Shown: positions 18,881-30,720, counted from the stretch's first letter. The stretch: DNA of 64,000 nt from Carnegiea gigantea (GCA_029747015.1 JAKOGI010002142.1:17501-81500), one strand, 5' to 3'. Numbers and translations are program-made. The notes: generated from the letters alone by a model not told the origin.

Positions 18881-19912
18881 ACTAACAAGGTGATTATGTT
18901 CCCTTGACTAAATCTTTTCCTAGTGATGTGTTCAAAGCTCATTTGTTGAGCATAGGAATTCATAAGGTTTAGTGCTTAGATGTGTCTCCTAATAGACATA
19001 TTTCTTCTATAAATAAGCAAAATACTCATGATTTATTATTGTATGTTAGGCATATTGAAATGTCACAGGCTTTTGATTGGCCTAGTCATATAGGCAATCG
19101 CCATGACGCTTGAGTAGCGGGCAGGATGAGACTGAATTATGTTGGCATTGGGTGTGCAATATTGATTACTCACACTGGAAGTGTATGAGCAAAATGAATA
19201 TAGTCGCCTTAGTGAGTCAAAGATGCGGCTCGAGGGAGTCGAGTGTGAAATAAGATTTCATATTGAAGCCTCAAAAGTGGAATCTTGAGTGTCAAGTTTA
19301 GCATTCAGTATGTTGATATAGTGGCTTAGGTTAGATTTTTGGGTGAAAATATAGACTGATGATTCGCATGGCATAAAGAGTGTCGTATGCAACTGAGTGG
19401 GAGTTATGCCATGGCACATATTTCATACTGTGTGTGCTTATAAGATAATCCATACATGGAGTGAGAATTGACTTTCCTATCTCTTATCACTGTGTGACCC
19501 TACCCTTTGACTTAAAGCTATGATATGAAGTGGAAGCTTGATGATGCTACCTTAATGTGTTTCTTAAGGCCCATGATGTATACATTTCAGTGAGAACACA
19601 TTAGGAAAGCAGTCAAGGTGAGATGGAATTTTATGAGTGTTTAAGGAAAAATCTATCCATCATCACCATATGAGCCCGGGCGATTATATTGAGTATATAA
19701 TCATACAATATATCATATGGCACAAAGGAACTATGTATGCCGCTGGTGATGTTGAGGATGATTTAGGGTATCGTATTTTGTGAAAGTGTTATACTAGTTA
19801 GATGGTGACTTGATATAACACTGCTTGTTTGTTTTTGGTCACACACTCCATTCTCAGTATGAAGTGTGAGGAGATTTATTGGTGGAGAGATGTGGGATTT
19901 GTGGTCTATGTG
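18881..19912 (+). other. 3' non-coding region of the copia element
   Basis: About 1 kb between RNase H and the polypurine tract. No coding frame or repeat is recognised. Confidence 0.5.
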
Positions 19913-19925
19913 ACCGAGGGGGAGC
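19913..19925 (+). promoter_or_regulatory. Polypurine tract of the copia element
   Basis: ACCGAGGGGGAGC directly before the 3' LTR start TGTTGACC. It is the expected primer for plus-strand DNA and sets the LTR boundary. Confidence 0.85.
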
Positions 19926-20263
19926 TGTTGACCAAAGAATAACGGTCACGTTATGGCATCATAATCTTCCATTAATACATCGGTTACAAGGTGATTAATT
20001 AGGTATTAATCAGCAAAATTAATCTCTAATTCTGTTAAAGCTATATGCTATCATATAAAGGGTACATAGCTGAGAGGCTAACATTCTTAGATTAATATTC
20101 TTTCTGCCCTATCCCTCACACAAAATCTAGCCATCGTAGAGATTTGGGTTTGGGGTCTGAATGTCACTGGTGACTCTAGTAGCCACCATACTCGTGGGCA
20201 GTATTCAACAGGTAAAATCCGGGCAATGTTTCTGCATCAAGGTAAGTCCTATTATTTCCAACA
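19926..20263 (+). repeat. 3' LTR of the copia element
   Basis: 338 bases from TGTTGACC to TTTCCAACA, followed by the target copy CTCTA. It retains a block of about 48 bases (about 20,137-20,185) absent from the 5' LTR, and carries many substitutions relative to it. Confidence 0.9.
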
Positions 20264-20268
20264 CTCTA

Positions 20269-21211
20269 AGTTTGATCAGATCAACCATGCAAATGGACAC
20301 TTGTAACTGGTCAAAATGCAACTTTGATAAGAAGATCAAGATGCTGCAAAATGAAAAAAGGGCTTCGTGTCAACCACTAGGTTTTATGATACAGAAACAC
20401 ACAAAAAGGGATAATGTGAGGGAAGATGTATACCTAGTTAAGAATACAGCAAAATATTTAAGCTTTGCTCTGGGGATGACAATGAACTAGGTTTAGATTA
20501 CTGCTAAGTTCGTAATCCAAATCCATTGTCTGGACATGGAGCCAAACTCGAACCAAATCTATAGAGTCTATAGAATTGTGTTTTAGACTCAGATCTTCTA
20601 GATCTAATAGGTCTCCGTTTTCTTTAGCAAGGCCTACTGTTTTGATCTCTTTTATTGCAAACTTTTGGAAATTTCAAAAAAAGCTTTTGATAAATTTAGC
20701 TTGAGTATGTCTTAACAATATATATATGGTGATGTTAGTATTTTTAATACACGAGCGTGATAAGGATGGTAGAGGGCTCCCCTAACCCGAATTCATTAGA
20801 CCCACTCCATTTTTAAGGGGCTGGATCCTTCAAATTTAGACCCACTGAATTTTTGAAGGATCCGAGTCCACTTCGATCTATGATAAGTTTGGATGAATCA
20901 GACTCTTCCGAATCTAGACCAACCTTAGACTCTTTATAGTCGTTCACAAGAATTTTATTTTTTAAATTGTTCGTTAAAAATTTGTTGCATTAGGCTTTAC
21001 GAGCTTTGCTTTCTTTTGGTTACTTGTAATTTGATTATTCGAAATGTATTATTTCAACTTGTAATGGCACTTGGGTAGCTATAGACAGTGAACAAGCAAT
21101 TTCATTTTCTTGCTAAGTTGTTAAGGAGCAGCCAATTGATTGGACAAAGCTTGGTATTTCTGAATGTAATTTGCTTAGTTGTTGTGTACAATGATGTTAG
21201 GTATCCAGTAA

Positions 21212-21213
<2 letters not shown>
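20269..21213. other. Intergenic DNA with a hairpin
   Basis: No gene is recognised. A perfect inverted pair, GGATCCTTCAAA (20,823-20,834) and TTTGAAGGATCC (20,852-20,863), lies in a short direct repeat built on TTAGACCCACT. This may be a fragment of an unclassified element. Confidence 0.4.
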
Positions 21214-21246
<33 letters not shown>

Positions 21247-21258
21247 TATATATATATA

Positions 21259-21301
<43 letters not shown>
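21214..21301. repeat. (TA)n microsatellite
   Basis: About 88 bases of almost pure TA dinucleotides with two small phase breaks. The Ile-Tyr frames on both strands here are artefacts. Confidence 0.95.
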
Positions 21302-21303
<2 letters not shown>

Positions 21304-21904
21304 TGATTTCCCAATGTGCTTCAGTATCTCCACCTCTCCACCTTAGATTCAGTAGTTGAACAAATGTATTCATGGCATAAAACATAATGTCAGAAATGTA
21401 GCATGAAAAATGGATGCCAAGGCATCTTCAAGCTCTACTACTTTGAACATATAATAAGAACTAACATCAATTAATAAATACTTTGCAGATCTATCTTACC
21501 TAGGTCACATCCTTTGATATGTGATTTTCCTTTGGATATCGTAGTTACCTAGACATGATAATTGTTCTATTTGATAATTAGTTGTAAATGGTTAGTTGAT
21601 TAGATTGCTTGCTTCTAGAAAAATATTTGGTGAAATTAGCTGTTTTTTTAAAAAAGATGTAGGACAAAGACGTAATTTTCAAAAAGTTATTAGAAAAAGC
21701 CAATTTACCAAACTCATTAAATTTTTTTTTAGTTCATATAGACCCTTCAAGAAAGCTACTTCCGAAAATGTTAGGGGAGCATTGCGATCTAAGTTTGTAA
21801 TCCTTATATTTTTTTTCTTTCTTTTCATTTTTCTTAAAAAAAGAAATGTGGATGAAAATTTCAATTAGCAGCAGAGAGAAGTGGGGAACAAGTTGCATAT
21901 CGGT
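21302..21904. other. Intergenic AT-rich DNA
   Basis: No gene or repeat family is recognised. Confidence 0.4.
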
Positions 21905-22390
21905 TTAGAGCATCTACAACCCAGTGACCCGCATGCCAAAGGTGGGGCCCTCATGCCACCCATCTTTGCTGCAACGGGCGTGGGGAGAGCATTTGACACG
22001 TGTGGGAGACTGCATAGAGGGTCTGCCCCGCATGAATTTTTTTTGGTCATTTTGTGCTATTAAATGACGCGTTTTGCTTGGCTCAGTAACGTCATGCATT
22101 GCATTTCATTCCGAGTTAAAAAAAAAAAAGAAAAATCATGAACTAGCCATAGGATTGTGCATGTGGACCTTAGGGGAAAAGAATGGGCCATTGGCTTTCT
22201 AGCCATTGGGCCAATGGCTATATTTATATTATATTTTTTTTGGGCTGAAAATTTTCCTATAAATAAATCCCACTATTTTTTAATTCATCACTACTCAATT
22301 TCAAATCATCTCATTTAAAAATTCTGAGTTGTGAAAAAGATTGTAGCAAGTGAACTGAAGAAAATCGAAGAATTTTGCACTATAAATTTT
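21905..22390 (+). mobile_element. Possible PIF/Harbinger-like end
   Basis: TTA followed by GAGCATCTACAACCC recalls the TTA target and the GAGCATCTCCAAC-type end of plant PIF/Harbinger elements. Downstream a palindromic 'agccattgggccaatggct' and a TATA-bearing 'ctataaataaatcccacta' followed by 'ttcatcactactcaatttc' recall the promoter end of such elements. No transposase and no clear opposite end are found. Resemblance only. Confidence 0.35.
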
Positions 22391-22625
22391 TAAATTTTAA
22401 CTACTTAATTTAATTATTTAGGTATGTCTATTTTATTTTAGAATATGAATTATATATTTGAAATAATAAGTGTTGTTTATGATTCTATTTATAGATAAAT
22501 TTCGACAGGTTTATTTAAAGATTCAAGGTAGAAGTGAACTGAAGCATTTTGTAAGTTATTCTTAAATTGTGTTGTAATTTATATGTTGGTTAAATGTGTT
22601 ATATATGGTATGTTCGTTTAAAATG
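22391..22625. other. AT-rich DNA
   Basis: No feature recognised. It may belong to the Harbinger-like element, since the SINE target lies in it. Confidence 0.3.
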
Positions 22626-22638
22626 TTTAAATAAATAT

Positions 22639-22821
22639 AAAAAAAGGCAGCCCGGTACACAAGTATCCCGTGTTCACGCAGGGTCCGGGGAAGGGCCGCA
22701 CTTCAAGGGGTGAAATGTAGGCAGCCTAACCTAACTTTGTCAGTGGCTGATTCCACGGCTCGAACCCGTGACCTTGTGGTCACACGGAGACAACCTTACC
22801 GTTGCTCCAAGGCTCCCCTTT
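22639..22821 (-). mobile_element. Au-type SINE with 13-bp target duplication
   Basis: On the minus strand a tRNA-derived head starts AAGGGGAGCCTTGGAGCAAC, with box A-like sequence and the box B motif GGTTCGAGC for RNA polymerase III. The body includes GGCCCTTCCCCGGACCC and ends GGGCTGCC plus a T-run, matching the Au SINE family of flowering plants as I know it. The target duplication TTTAAATAAATAT is exact: 22,626-22,638 and 22,822-22,834. It is non-coding and moved by a partner LINE. Full length and with a perfect duplication, it is fairly young. Confidence 0.9.
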
Positions 22822-22834
22822 TTTAAATAAATAT

Positions 22835-23291
22835 GTGATTATTTAAATTTGAGTTAATTATGTTAAATGTTTGAATTGAGATGTTGGTTGTATGTTAATA
22901 TGTTAAAATTTTGAAAAATTATTTAGAATTTAAGATTAGATGTTAGAATCTTAAAATTGAGATGTTGGTTACATGTTATAAAGTTAAATTGAGATGTTGG
23001 TTACATGTAAGAATGTTAAATTAAGATATTGGTCGCATTTTGCTTGGAAGGGTAAATGATTTCTTTATGGAGCTTCAATTTTTATGGGGTTTTAGGTTGA
23101 GGAGGATTTGGGAGATTGAAAGTGAGAGCTTGGATGTGGAAGTTAGGTCTCTCAGCAAAGACAACCTTGGGGCCAAATTTCATTGGTCTTCTAAAAAATA
23201 GATACCAAGCATCCATGGGAAACACATGATATATGGTCTTGTTCCTCAACTTGCTTATTGAAAATGAAATGAGAGCTTCTTTGGGATGTTT
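22835..23291. other. AT-rich DNA
   Basis: Contains a loosely repeated phrase, 'attgagatgttggttacatgt' and variants (22,870-23,030, about four times). Otherwise nothing recognised. Confidence 0.4.
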
Positions 23292-23299
23292 ACCTCTAT

Positions 23300-23914
23300 T
23301 AGGGATGGCAACGGAGTGAGTTGGGGATGGGGGACATATACCTCATCTCCATCCTCGCTAAGGTCCCCATCCCCCGTCCCCGCCCCATTCCCCGTTACAG
23401 GGAAAAAATGTCCCACTGTCCCCATCCCCATCCCCAGCAGGGATCTAATCCTCGATGGTGCCCCAACAGGGATTTTTACCCGCCGTTTTTTCCCTCATTT
23501 GTGATAACTATATTACAAGTCTTGGATGAAAGTCCAATTGATCATCCCTAAATTCTAACCCAATTGACTGTACAATAAGCTCTTGTAGGCTTCATGCAAC
23601 ATAATTCTAACAAATTTCATTAAAGTTTACAATCTAACCTAAATTAAAGTTTAACAAGTCCATACAACATAAGTCTACTAATGCACAAATTACACAAAAC
23701 ATGTTCATGCAATTACGGTTTTTTAAACTTAATGTACTGATATGATCTTAGTATTATGTTCACAAATAAAAGGCTCATATTTAATTTTAAATTAATATAC
23801 GATGACATGGATGAGGATTTTTCCCCAACTGGTGACGTGGAAACGAGGATGGGGATGGGGATTTTTCCCTAATGCGGGGTAGGGCCTCGAGTCCCCGCCT
23901 CACTGCCATACCTA
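23300..23914. mobile_element. Non-autonomous hAT element (615 bp)
   Basis: The ends are inverted and imperfect: TAGGGATGGCAACGGAGTG on the left, TAGGTATGGCAGTGAGGCG read inward from the right. The flanks ACCTCTAT (23,292-23,299) and ACCTCAAT (23,915-23,922) form an 8-bp target duplication with one mismatch. Terminal type and target length fit hAT. Near both ends the sequence is packed with CCCCATCCCC/GGGGATGGGG, the subterminal repeats bound by transposase in such elements. The interior is AT-rich and non-coding, so it depends on another element. Confidence 0.85.
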
Positions 23915-23922
23915 ACCTCAAT

Positions 23923-25475
23923 TTCTAAATTGAGACAATGGAGAGCATAAGAGTGGGTTTTGAGAAACATTAGGTACCACAACCTCCAAGTAGACCTTTG
24001 ATTCAACTTCTTTCTCTTCAAGATCTAAAATGATCTCATTTTCTTCCTCGACCACTTCTTTAAATCATGTTAGGCTCTCCTTCTTTTTGAATCTTGATTT
24101 TCTCTTGAGTTACAATAGATTCCTCTTTGAAGGGTTATTCTTTAAAGTATTGATCTATGTTGAGTCTCACATCCATGTGCGACTTTAGCTTACTCCAAGT
24201 CTTGATTATACTCTAATATCTAGAAGAAAATCTATCACATTTTTACAGAGATAAACATCATAGAAGCGGAAGAAATGGTGCAAATAATGGCCGCTGAGGA
24301 CAACCTGGCCCAAATGATTATGTTCAGCAACATTATAATCTCAGCTCAACCATTATCATGAGACCAATAGTTGGAAACTCATTTCTAATCTTAGATTCTC
24401 CAAGCAAGGGCTTGCCAAGATAGATTCTTCCTATGCATTTCCTTACATGATTAGAGTAAAAGTTTCCCAACATGAAGATGATCACATTTATTCTACTGGA
24501 CTAGAAGCTACTCTAATAGACGTTAGTAAAGCCATCTTCAGGTATCACTATCCTTACACATCTAGAGCTTCCTTTTGCGACAAGTAGAATGATGGGGCTT
24601 TCTTCAAAGCAAAAGAGATTCAGTGCAAAATTAAAGGTCACTCCATTTAAAAGAAAGATTCCATATGTTGGATAACTTATATCTCATGACATAGCCTAAG
24701 TCAGTAATCACTCAAATTTTTACCCTCTTATTGTATGTTGCAACCTAAGTTCTAAAACAATACCGTGTCTAACCCATCAGTCTCTTGTACCTTATTTAGT
24801 CCTTATGTAATGGACCCAACACTTAGCATAGGACCTCTACCTAGATGCATATGAGGTTGTAACATCACATATATACATAGTCAACATACATGCATAGTCT
24901 CACCTAGGGTAGCAAGTGCACTTGCATCTACGCATGGGTCTTTAGCATATTTATTAGCCTGCCCTTTGCCTTGATCACTCCAGTAACCTTGGATCAAAGA
25001 AGTGTGCAATAGGCTTTATAATGATCTTGCCGGAAGGGCACATAACCATAGTTAGTAATGAATTTGCATTAAAGGTTTTTAACATTGCATTAACAACTGT
25101 TATAAAGGACATCTATACTTTGACTCACACCTTAATCAGGCTCAGTAAAACTAAGGACTCCATCGTCAAAGTAGACTTTACAAAAACATGATCACCTTTG
25201 CATTACATGGACAATTGTCCTATGTCCTTATACAAAGGACATCAACCCAACTTTAGTTTATCAGGTAACTAAGTTTAACATGATCAAGCCATGGAGGATA
25301 CCTCACTTCTTCATCTTAGCATAAAAGGACACCTCAACATTAAGGGCATTTCAACATTTAGTATGTTCCTATTAGGAGGAGATGACATCAATGTCTAATT
25401 GACAAAAGGTTAAACTTGGAGATTTGGCATTTCAATGCCTGAACAATGACAAATTAGGAGCAGGCTCACACGGCA
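23923..25475. other. Unclassified, probably decayed element DNA
   Basis: Stop-ridden sequence of even, moderate AT content. The + strand around 24,260-24,700 has a coding-like look but no motif I can name. It may be part of the element whose repeats follow. Confidence 0.3.
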
Positions 25476-25690
25476 TCATGTTCATATAGATCAAGCTATA
25501 GGTATCTAGACTCTTACATCACTAGTTCATAAGGATCTGGTTACAGGTCTTGCAATTTCATGCGAGCAAGTTCATATGGATCTAGCTAGAGGTCTCCAGG
25601 CTCCTACACCACTAAGTTCATAGGGACTTGGCTATAGGCCTTTAGGCTCCCACATTATCAAGTTCATAGGGATCTTTCTTCATGCTATCA
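25476..25690 (+). repeat. Degenerate minisatellite, unit about 47 bases
   Basis: About four to five copies built on AAGTTCATAGGGATCTGGCT plus AGGTCTCTAGGCTCC and a short ACACC spacer. Examples start near 25,519, 25,565, 25,613 and 25,660. The copies differ at many sites. Confidence 0.65.
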
Positions 25691-26200
25691 CACCACCAAA
25701 CTGAGAACCGTTAGATTGGTGAAAGGTAAAAAATTTAGAACCATAAACCCGCGAAAAGTTCACTAGACTGGTGAAAGGTCAAATGATAGAACCGCTAGAC
25801 TAGTGAAATATCAAATTTAGAATCGTTAGGCCCGTGAAAGGCTGCTAGACTGACAAAGGTCAAATTTCATAATCGCTAGATCGATGAAAGGTCTAATCAT
25901 AGATTCGTTAGCCTAATGAAAGGTTGAATCTTAGGACCTTTAAACTGACGAAGTGTCTAATCTCAGAACTGCTAGGCAGTTGAAAGATCGACTAAAGTCA
26001 ATCTCCCCTGTAGAGCAATGAAAGGTCAAATCTCAGAATCGCTAGATTTCCTGCTAGACTGGCGGAAGGTCAATTCAGAAGTGCTAGGTTGGTGGAAGAT
26101 TTGCTAGGACGATGAAGGGCTAAAAATTCAAAACTGCTAGAGCAGCAAAACTCCCTTATACTGACGAAAGGTCAACATTAGCCTTTGCCGCAGCGAAAGT
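25691..26200 (+). repeat. Degenerate minisatellite, unit about 30-40 bases
   Basis: About a dozen or more copies based on GCTAGACTGGTGAAAGGTCA plus AATCTCAGAACC, for example near 25,705, 25,765, 25,790, 25,850, 25,875, 26,020 and 26,055. Spacing is irregular and the copies are strongly diverged. Such arrays occur in LTRs or 3' regions of Tat/Ogre-type elements; whether this one does is not shown. Confidence 0.65.
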
Positions 26201-27655
26201 TGGTGGGCACCAAGCTCTAGGACCCTTATCGTCGAAAGTAGATAGACACATAGCTTTAACTCTTCCAACAACCCAACCTAGGAATCATCACTTTCAAAAC
26301 AGTAAGAACAAGGATAGTTCTTTACTTTGGCCTTAGCCTTACTTAGGCTTAGTCAAAGTGGGAACTAACTATAAATATCTATAAAGTGTCTTATTTTTAT
26401 AAAATGTCTAATGATGATGAACCAATCGAATAAGACGTGAGGACCCCTAGATGGTTAAATGAAGAGCCTTAACATGTGGCAAAATCCTTTATCACACACA
26501 TCTAAACCCAAAGATTCCCACAAAGGCTAATCGAGCCTGAAAAGCCTAAATAAGCCTAAATTGACGATGCTCGGTGTCTAGTTGAGATTCATTCTGTATT
26601 TTTACCACACTCTAGAGTGTATTGTTTTTAAATATTAATATTCTATATTGAATATGTTCTATAATGACATATTAGACATCAAAATCTAATAAGGAATAGA
26701 AAGGATATAAGTTGACGTGCATTGAAAATGACACCTGTTCATAACTTCACTTAACTACTTTCTTCGCTTATCTGAAAATTATTAGATCAATGTCATTATA
26801 AACTAGACATAATAAGCTTTTAGAGAAAAAAATAATTACTCAAAAACAAGGTCAGATGTGAATGTTATGTCCGAAACAAGTTGGACTATCTGCTGCCTAA
26901 CCTGGAACCGCGACAAGTTTCTATCTAACAAAGCTTGACCTGGCTCTTTTTTCTAACCTATTTGCTAGAAACCCTAGCCACTGACTCAAACTAGAACCTT
27001 AGAAAACTCTAAGATAATATTGGGAGGTTCAAAGAACCTAACCAAACCCTTCTTAAATATATACTCAAGATCCTTTAAGGCACAAGTTAAGGCTCGGTAT
27101 TGTTTACCAAGGGTTCTCTAAGTCACTTAGTCAGGTAACCTAAGATTGCTTATCTTTCAAACCTTTTTCATTTTTCTTCTTTCTTTTGTTTAACTTTGTT
27201 TAATTTCAAAAATTGTAGTCTTTGGTCATTCAATCCTCACTTGCTGTAAGTATTTAATTCATCTTCTTCATTTTTCTAATTGACGTTTTAATTTTTGTAT
27301 TGTTGTACTTAATATGCTGCATGCCTATTTTCTTTTAATATGACGATTTCATTTTCCGATTTGATTAGTAGTGGCCATCATTGATTACAGGAGGCATTAG
27401 GGTGCACTTTATCTAGATGTTGTACCTTCGCCCTAGAATATGGATTTCTTGGTTCAGGCCCACAAAGTCAGTTGATACATATATGGGGGACCCATTTTTG
27501 AAAACCTTCTCCTTCTTTTAGTAGACCCAAGTCCCTTTTGGTTGTAGCTTCAGTCTAAGGGTTAATAAAAGAAGTAAAATTATTTTTGTTTAGTTTTTTG
27601 ATAAAACTGGCATACGACTCCATTCCTATTAATTTTCTCAAAATTAGGTAGAAAA
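26201..27655. other. Unclassified intergenic DNA
   Basis: No gene, RNA or repeat recognised. 27,170-27,350 is rich in pyrimidine tracts and intron-like, without exons. Confidence 0.35.
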
Positions 27656-27659
27656 AAAC

Positions 27660-28560
27660 TTATTTTTGATCCAGGAAATAAAAGGGATGGTTGGCCTCTT
27701 GATCTAGGAACCCGCCCATGTTCCTGGGCTTGGAACACAACTGTGTTCCTAGGTTCCTAGGCCATGAACCTATCATATTCTTGCACTGGCTTGACTTTTC
27801 GTTTTCTTATTTTAATCCAAATCAAATTTCAAAGTTATACAAAAACAAACCTAGCAAGTAGGTCAACAGCCATTAATAGGGGACCTCACCCAAGTTTCGA
27901 GTCATGGTCCTTACTCCAATCAAATGGTTCCAATTTCGGCTCCTAATATTAATAAACTGGTCTTATTAGTTTTAGATGTTCCTCAAATGAAATCTGGAAC
28001 CAAAATGGAGAACCGGTCATGGCAAAAAATTCTTTAAATTCTTCTATTAATTTTTTATATAACAAAATAACCTAATCCAATCATCTATAAAGCCCAAACA
28101 AAAAAACCTAAAAAAGCAAAAATTTTTTCTGTCAATGAAATTTATGCTTGTTATGCTTATTTTCAAGTCAAAATTTATAATTTGCTAGCTCGATTTATTA
28201 TTTTTTCTTATGTAATAAATGGACAAATGCAGCTTGCATCATATCATATTAGTTTAGTGAATGTAGTTTGCTACATTCAATTGGTTTGCGTTAGTTATAA
28301 AGCAAGGTTTTATAGTTTATCGACCTTGAAATGACTTGTGTTGTGATTATTTTTTTACAATGAACAAATACCAAAAATAAAAAATTTAAAAATTGTGTGG
28401 CTGGCGTAGGTAGCCAGAATCAAAACAAAAACTGATGGTTATGGTTCTAATTCCAGTTCCTAAAACTATAGAACTGGAACATGTAATTGTCATTCTCGTT
28501 CCCAAAAGCAAGGAAATTGTTTGCTTGATTTTGAGGTATAATTCCCAATTAGGTACCCCG
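27660..28560. mobile_element. Possible non-autonomous DNA element with GGTTCC repeats
   Basis: Two clusters of GGTTCC/GGAACC-type hexamers (27,690-28,020 and 28,430-28,505) flank an AT-rich core. This recalls plant hAT-type elements with such subterminal repeats. I could not define inverted ends or a target duplication, so the boundaries are approximate. Confidence 0.3.
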
Positions 28561-29379
28561 AATGACTCACTTCTATTCTGGATGAACACAAGTAATTAAC
28601 TTTCTACCTATCAATTTTTAAAAATATTCTTTGCTACCTTCCTTAAACAGTCATCAATCATATGCAAAGCACTAGTAAGAAGGAGGAACATTTACTTCTT
28701 GTTCCTCTTTGATTTCAAACTCTATTTCCTCAATTTCCTCATATAGTGGTCTCTTTTACTTTTTAAGAAGTGTTGGGGCTAGTGAATAGGAGCTTTGAGT
28801 AATATTCTTAGGAGCAGACTCGGATGGAGCACCTTTTTGCTTCTTGGAGGACATCTTAGTTTGACAACAGGGAAAAGTTAGGATAGATGTAGGAGGTTAT
28901 GGGATAGCGTTTGGTGTGTTCAAAGAGAAGTGAAAGAGAATTTGAGTTAAGGCGGGTTGAGAAGGAGTTAAAAGAAGTTAATGATTGTGGGTGAATGAAA
29001 GGATGTAACAGGCTTGGATGGTTTACAATTCGAGAAACACTGACATTTCTAAGGCTACCGTAGGCTTTAGCAGTTGGTAGATATTGAAAGAATAGGGGGA
29101 ATCGCTTAAACATTTTCAAAGAGATTCTTTTCTATCCAATTGAAAAGATTGCAAATTACTTTCGAAATTAAATTTTCATAATTTTGAAAAATGACATCAA
29201 TCAATAAAACACTATTAGTTACTCTTCATCAACAAAAGAATGTGTCCGAATTAGTGTATGAAATGACTTAATTTCAACTACCTTAATATAGTCAATGTTA
29301 TCAAAGTTAGGAGCCTTAAAAATTGGTTTGCTTGCCACATATAATGTTAAGAGGAATTACTCCCCTTGGATTCATGTAA

Positions 29380-30720
29380 TGTGGTTAATCATTCCTATTT
29401 CTCTTCTATTAAAATAGAATTGATCTTTCCCAAAGGGCTTGGTAAAGATATCAACCGATTGCATATTAGCACTCACAAATCTAGAAAGGTATCACCCTTA
29501 TCTGCATGATCTCTGAAGAAATGATGCCTTACTTTAATATGCTTGATTTGTGAGTGTTGAATTGGATTTTAAATAATTTTGATAGAATTTTGGTTATCAC
29601 ACTTGATAGGAGCCTTCTTGTAGTCTAATCTAAGGTCTCTGAGTTATTGGCTGATTCATAGTATTCGAGCATAACACACCCCAGTAACAATATCATTAGC
29701 CTTAGTAGTGGACAAGACCACTGAGTTTTACTTCGTGGAATGCCATGACATAAGAGATTGTCCAAGAAATTGGCATGAACTACATAACCTGTATACAAAA
29801 TATCCTAAAAATTTAAGGTCACTGCCTTCTAGATACCACAAATCAAGGTCCTTAGTTCTAACAAGATAGTTGAATATTCTTTTCACAGCCTTCAAGTGTG
29901 ATTCTTTGGGAACTGATTGGAATCTCGCACATAAGAAAGGACTAAACATAATGTCAAGCCTGCTTGCAATTTAATGTAGTAATGATAAAATCATACATTT
30001 GTAGACCTTTTGAAGGACTAGTCTATACTTGAATCTAAGTCAAATTTATAGTTGGAAGCCAATGGAGTTTTGGCATTCTTTGAACTATCGAGCTCATCTT
30101 TCTTCAAAAGTTCCTTAGCATACTTTCCCTAGTTGATGAATATGCATCTTAGTATTGTATGATTTCTAGTCCAAGTAAGAAGTTCAACTCTCATGTCATA
30201 CCTATATCAAATTCCTTGCTTATAAGCCTAGAGAATCCTTTGCAGAAGGATTCATTAATAGCCCAAAATAGCATATCATCAACATATATTTGCATAAGCA
30301 AGAAATCATTCCCCTTTCTGTTAATGAATAAGGCTTTGTTATTTTGTCATCTTCTAAAATCAATTTTGAGTAAGAACTTGCTAAGGATATTGTACCATGC
30401 TTTACGAGCTTATTGGAGTCCATATAGAGCTTTATGTAACTTAAAAATATGATTCAAATAGTTAGGGTTTCCAAAACTAGGAAGTTGTTTAATATAAACT
30501 TCTTCTTGCAATTATCCATTTGGAGATACACATTTCACATCCATTGAATATAATTTAATACCCATGAAAGATGCAAATGCAAGTAGCTAATGGCCTCTAA
30601 TCTAGCTACACGAGTAAAGGTCTCATCATAGTCAATTCCTTCTTCTTGGTTATCCAACAGTCTTGCTTAGTTTTGACCACATTACTAGGTTCATCTAGCT
30701 TGTTCCTAAACACCATTTGG
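29380..30720 (-). pseudogene. SIRE-like reverse transcriptase and RNase H relic
   Basis: Minus strand. The polymerase part begins near 30,720 (RNKLDEPSNVV) and includes a stretch resembling LFQMDVKSAFLNG around 30,540. The catalytic box YVDDMLFWAINES near 30,285 keeps Y-V-D-D. The RNase H part includes PKESHLKAVKRIFNYL (29,890), a deletion of about 14 codons relative to the family in the GYSDAD..STSG segment (29,800), SLMSWHSTK (29,735), then CDNQNSIKI, IKHIKVRHHFFRD (about 29,530) and a tail to about 29,380. Frameshifts and stops separate the pieces. Confidence 0.75.

Larger units (their letters stand above)
2949..20263 (+). mobile_element. Ty1/copia LTR retrotransposon, old, with nested insertion
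   Basis: A complete copia element on the + strand. It has LTRs at 2,949-3,250 and 19,926-20,263, a degenerate tRNA-Met primer-binding site just after the first LTR, and a polypurine tract just before the second. The exact 5-bp target duplication CTCTA lies at 2,944-2,948 and 20,264-20,268. The polyprotein order gag, protease, integrase, reverse transcriptase, RNase H is that of copia elements, but every domain carries stops and frameshifts. The two LTRs differ at many sites, so the insertion is old. It is interrupted after 6,870 by a reverse-strand Athila-related element, and a stretch of its gag region is repeated at 15,785-16,449. Without the insertion and the repeat its length is roughly 7.7 kb. 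I cannot assign a lineage firmly. Confidence 0.9.

Noticed and set aside
21088..21385. Ile/Tyr-repeat frames on both strands
   Set aside because: Translation of the (TA)n microsatellite.
22640..22821. Possible tRNA gene suggested by a box B motif
   Set aside because: The rest does not fold as a tRNA. The body, T-tail and target duplication identify it as a SINE.
23286..23551. Pro-rich frames that look like a small secreted protein
   Set aside because: They lie inside the hAT element and come from its CCCCATCCCC subterminal repeats.
25476..26200. Possible CRISPR-like array
   Set aside because: The units are diverged, spacing is irregular, there are no unique spacers, and the context is a plant nuclear genome.
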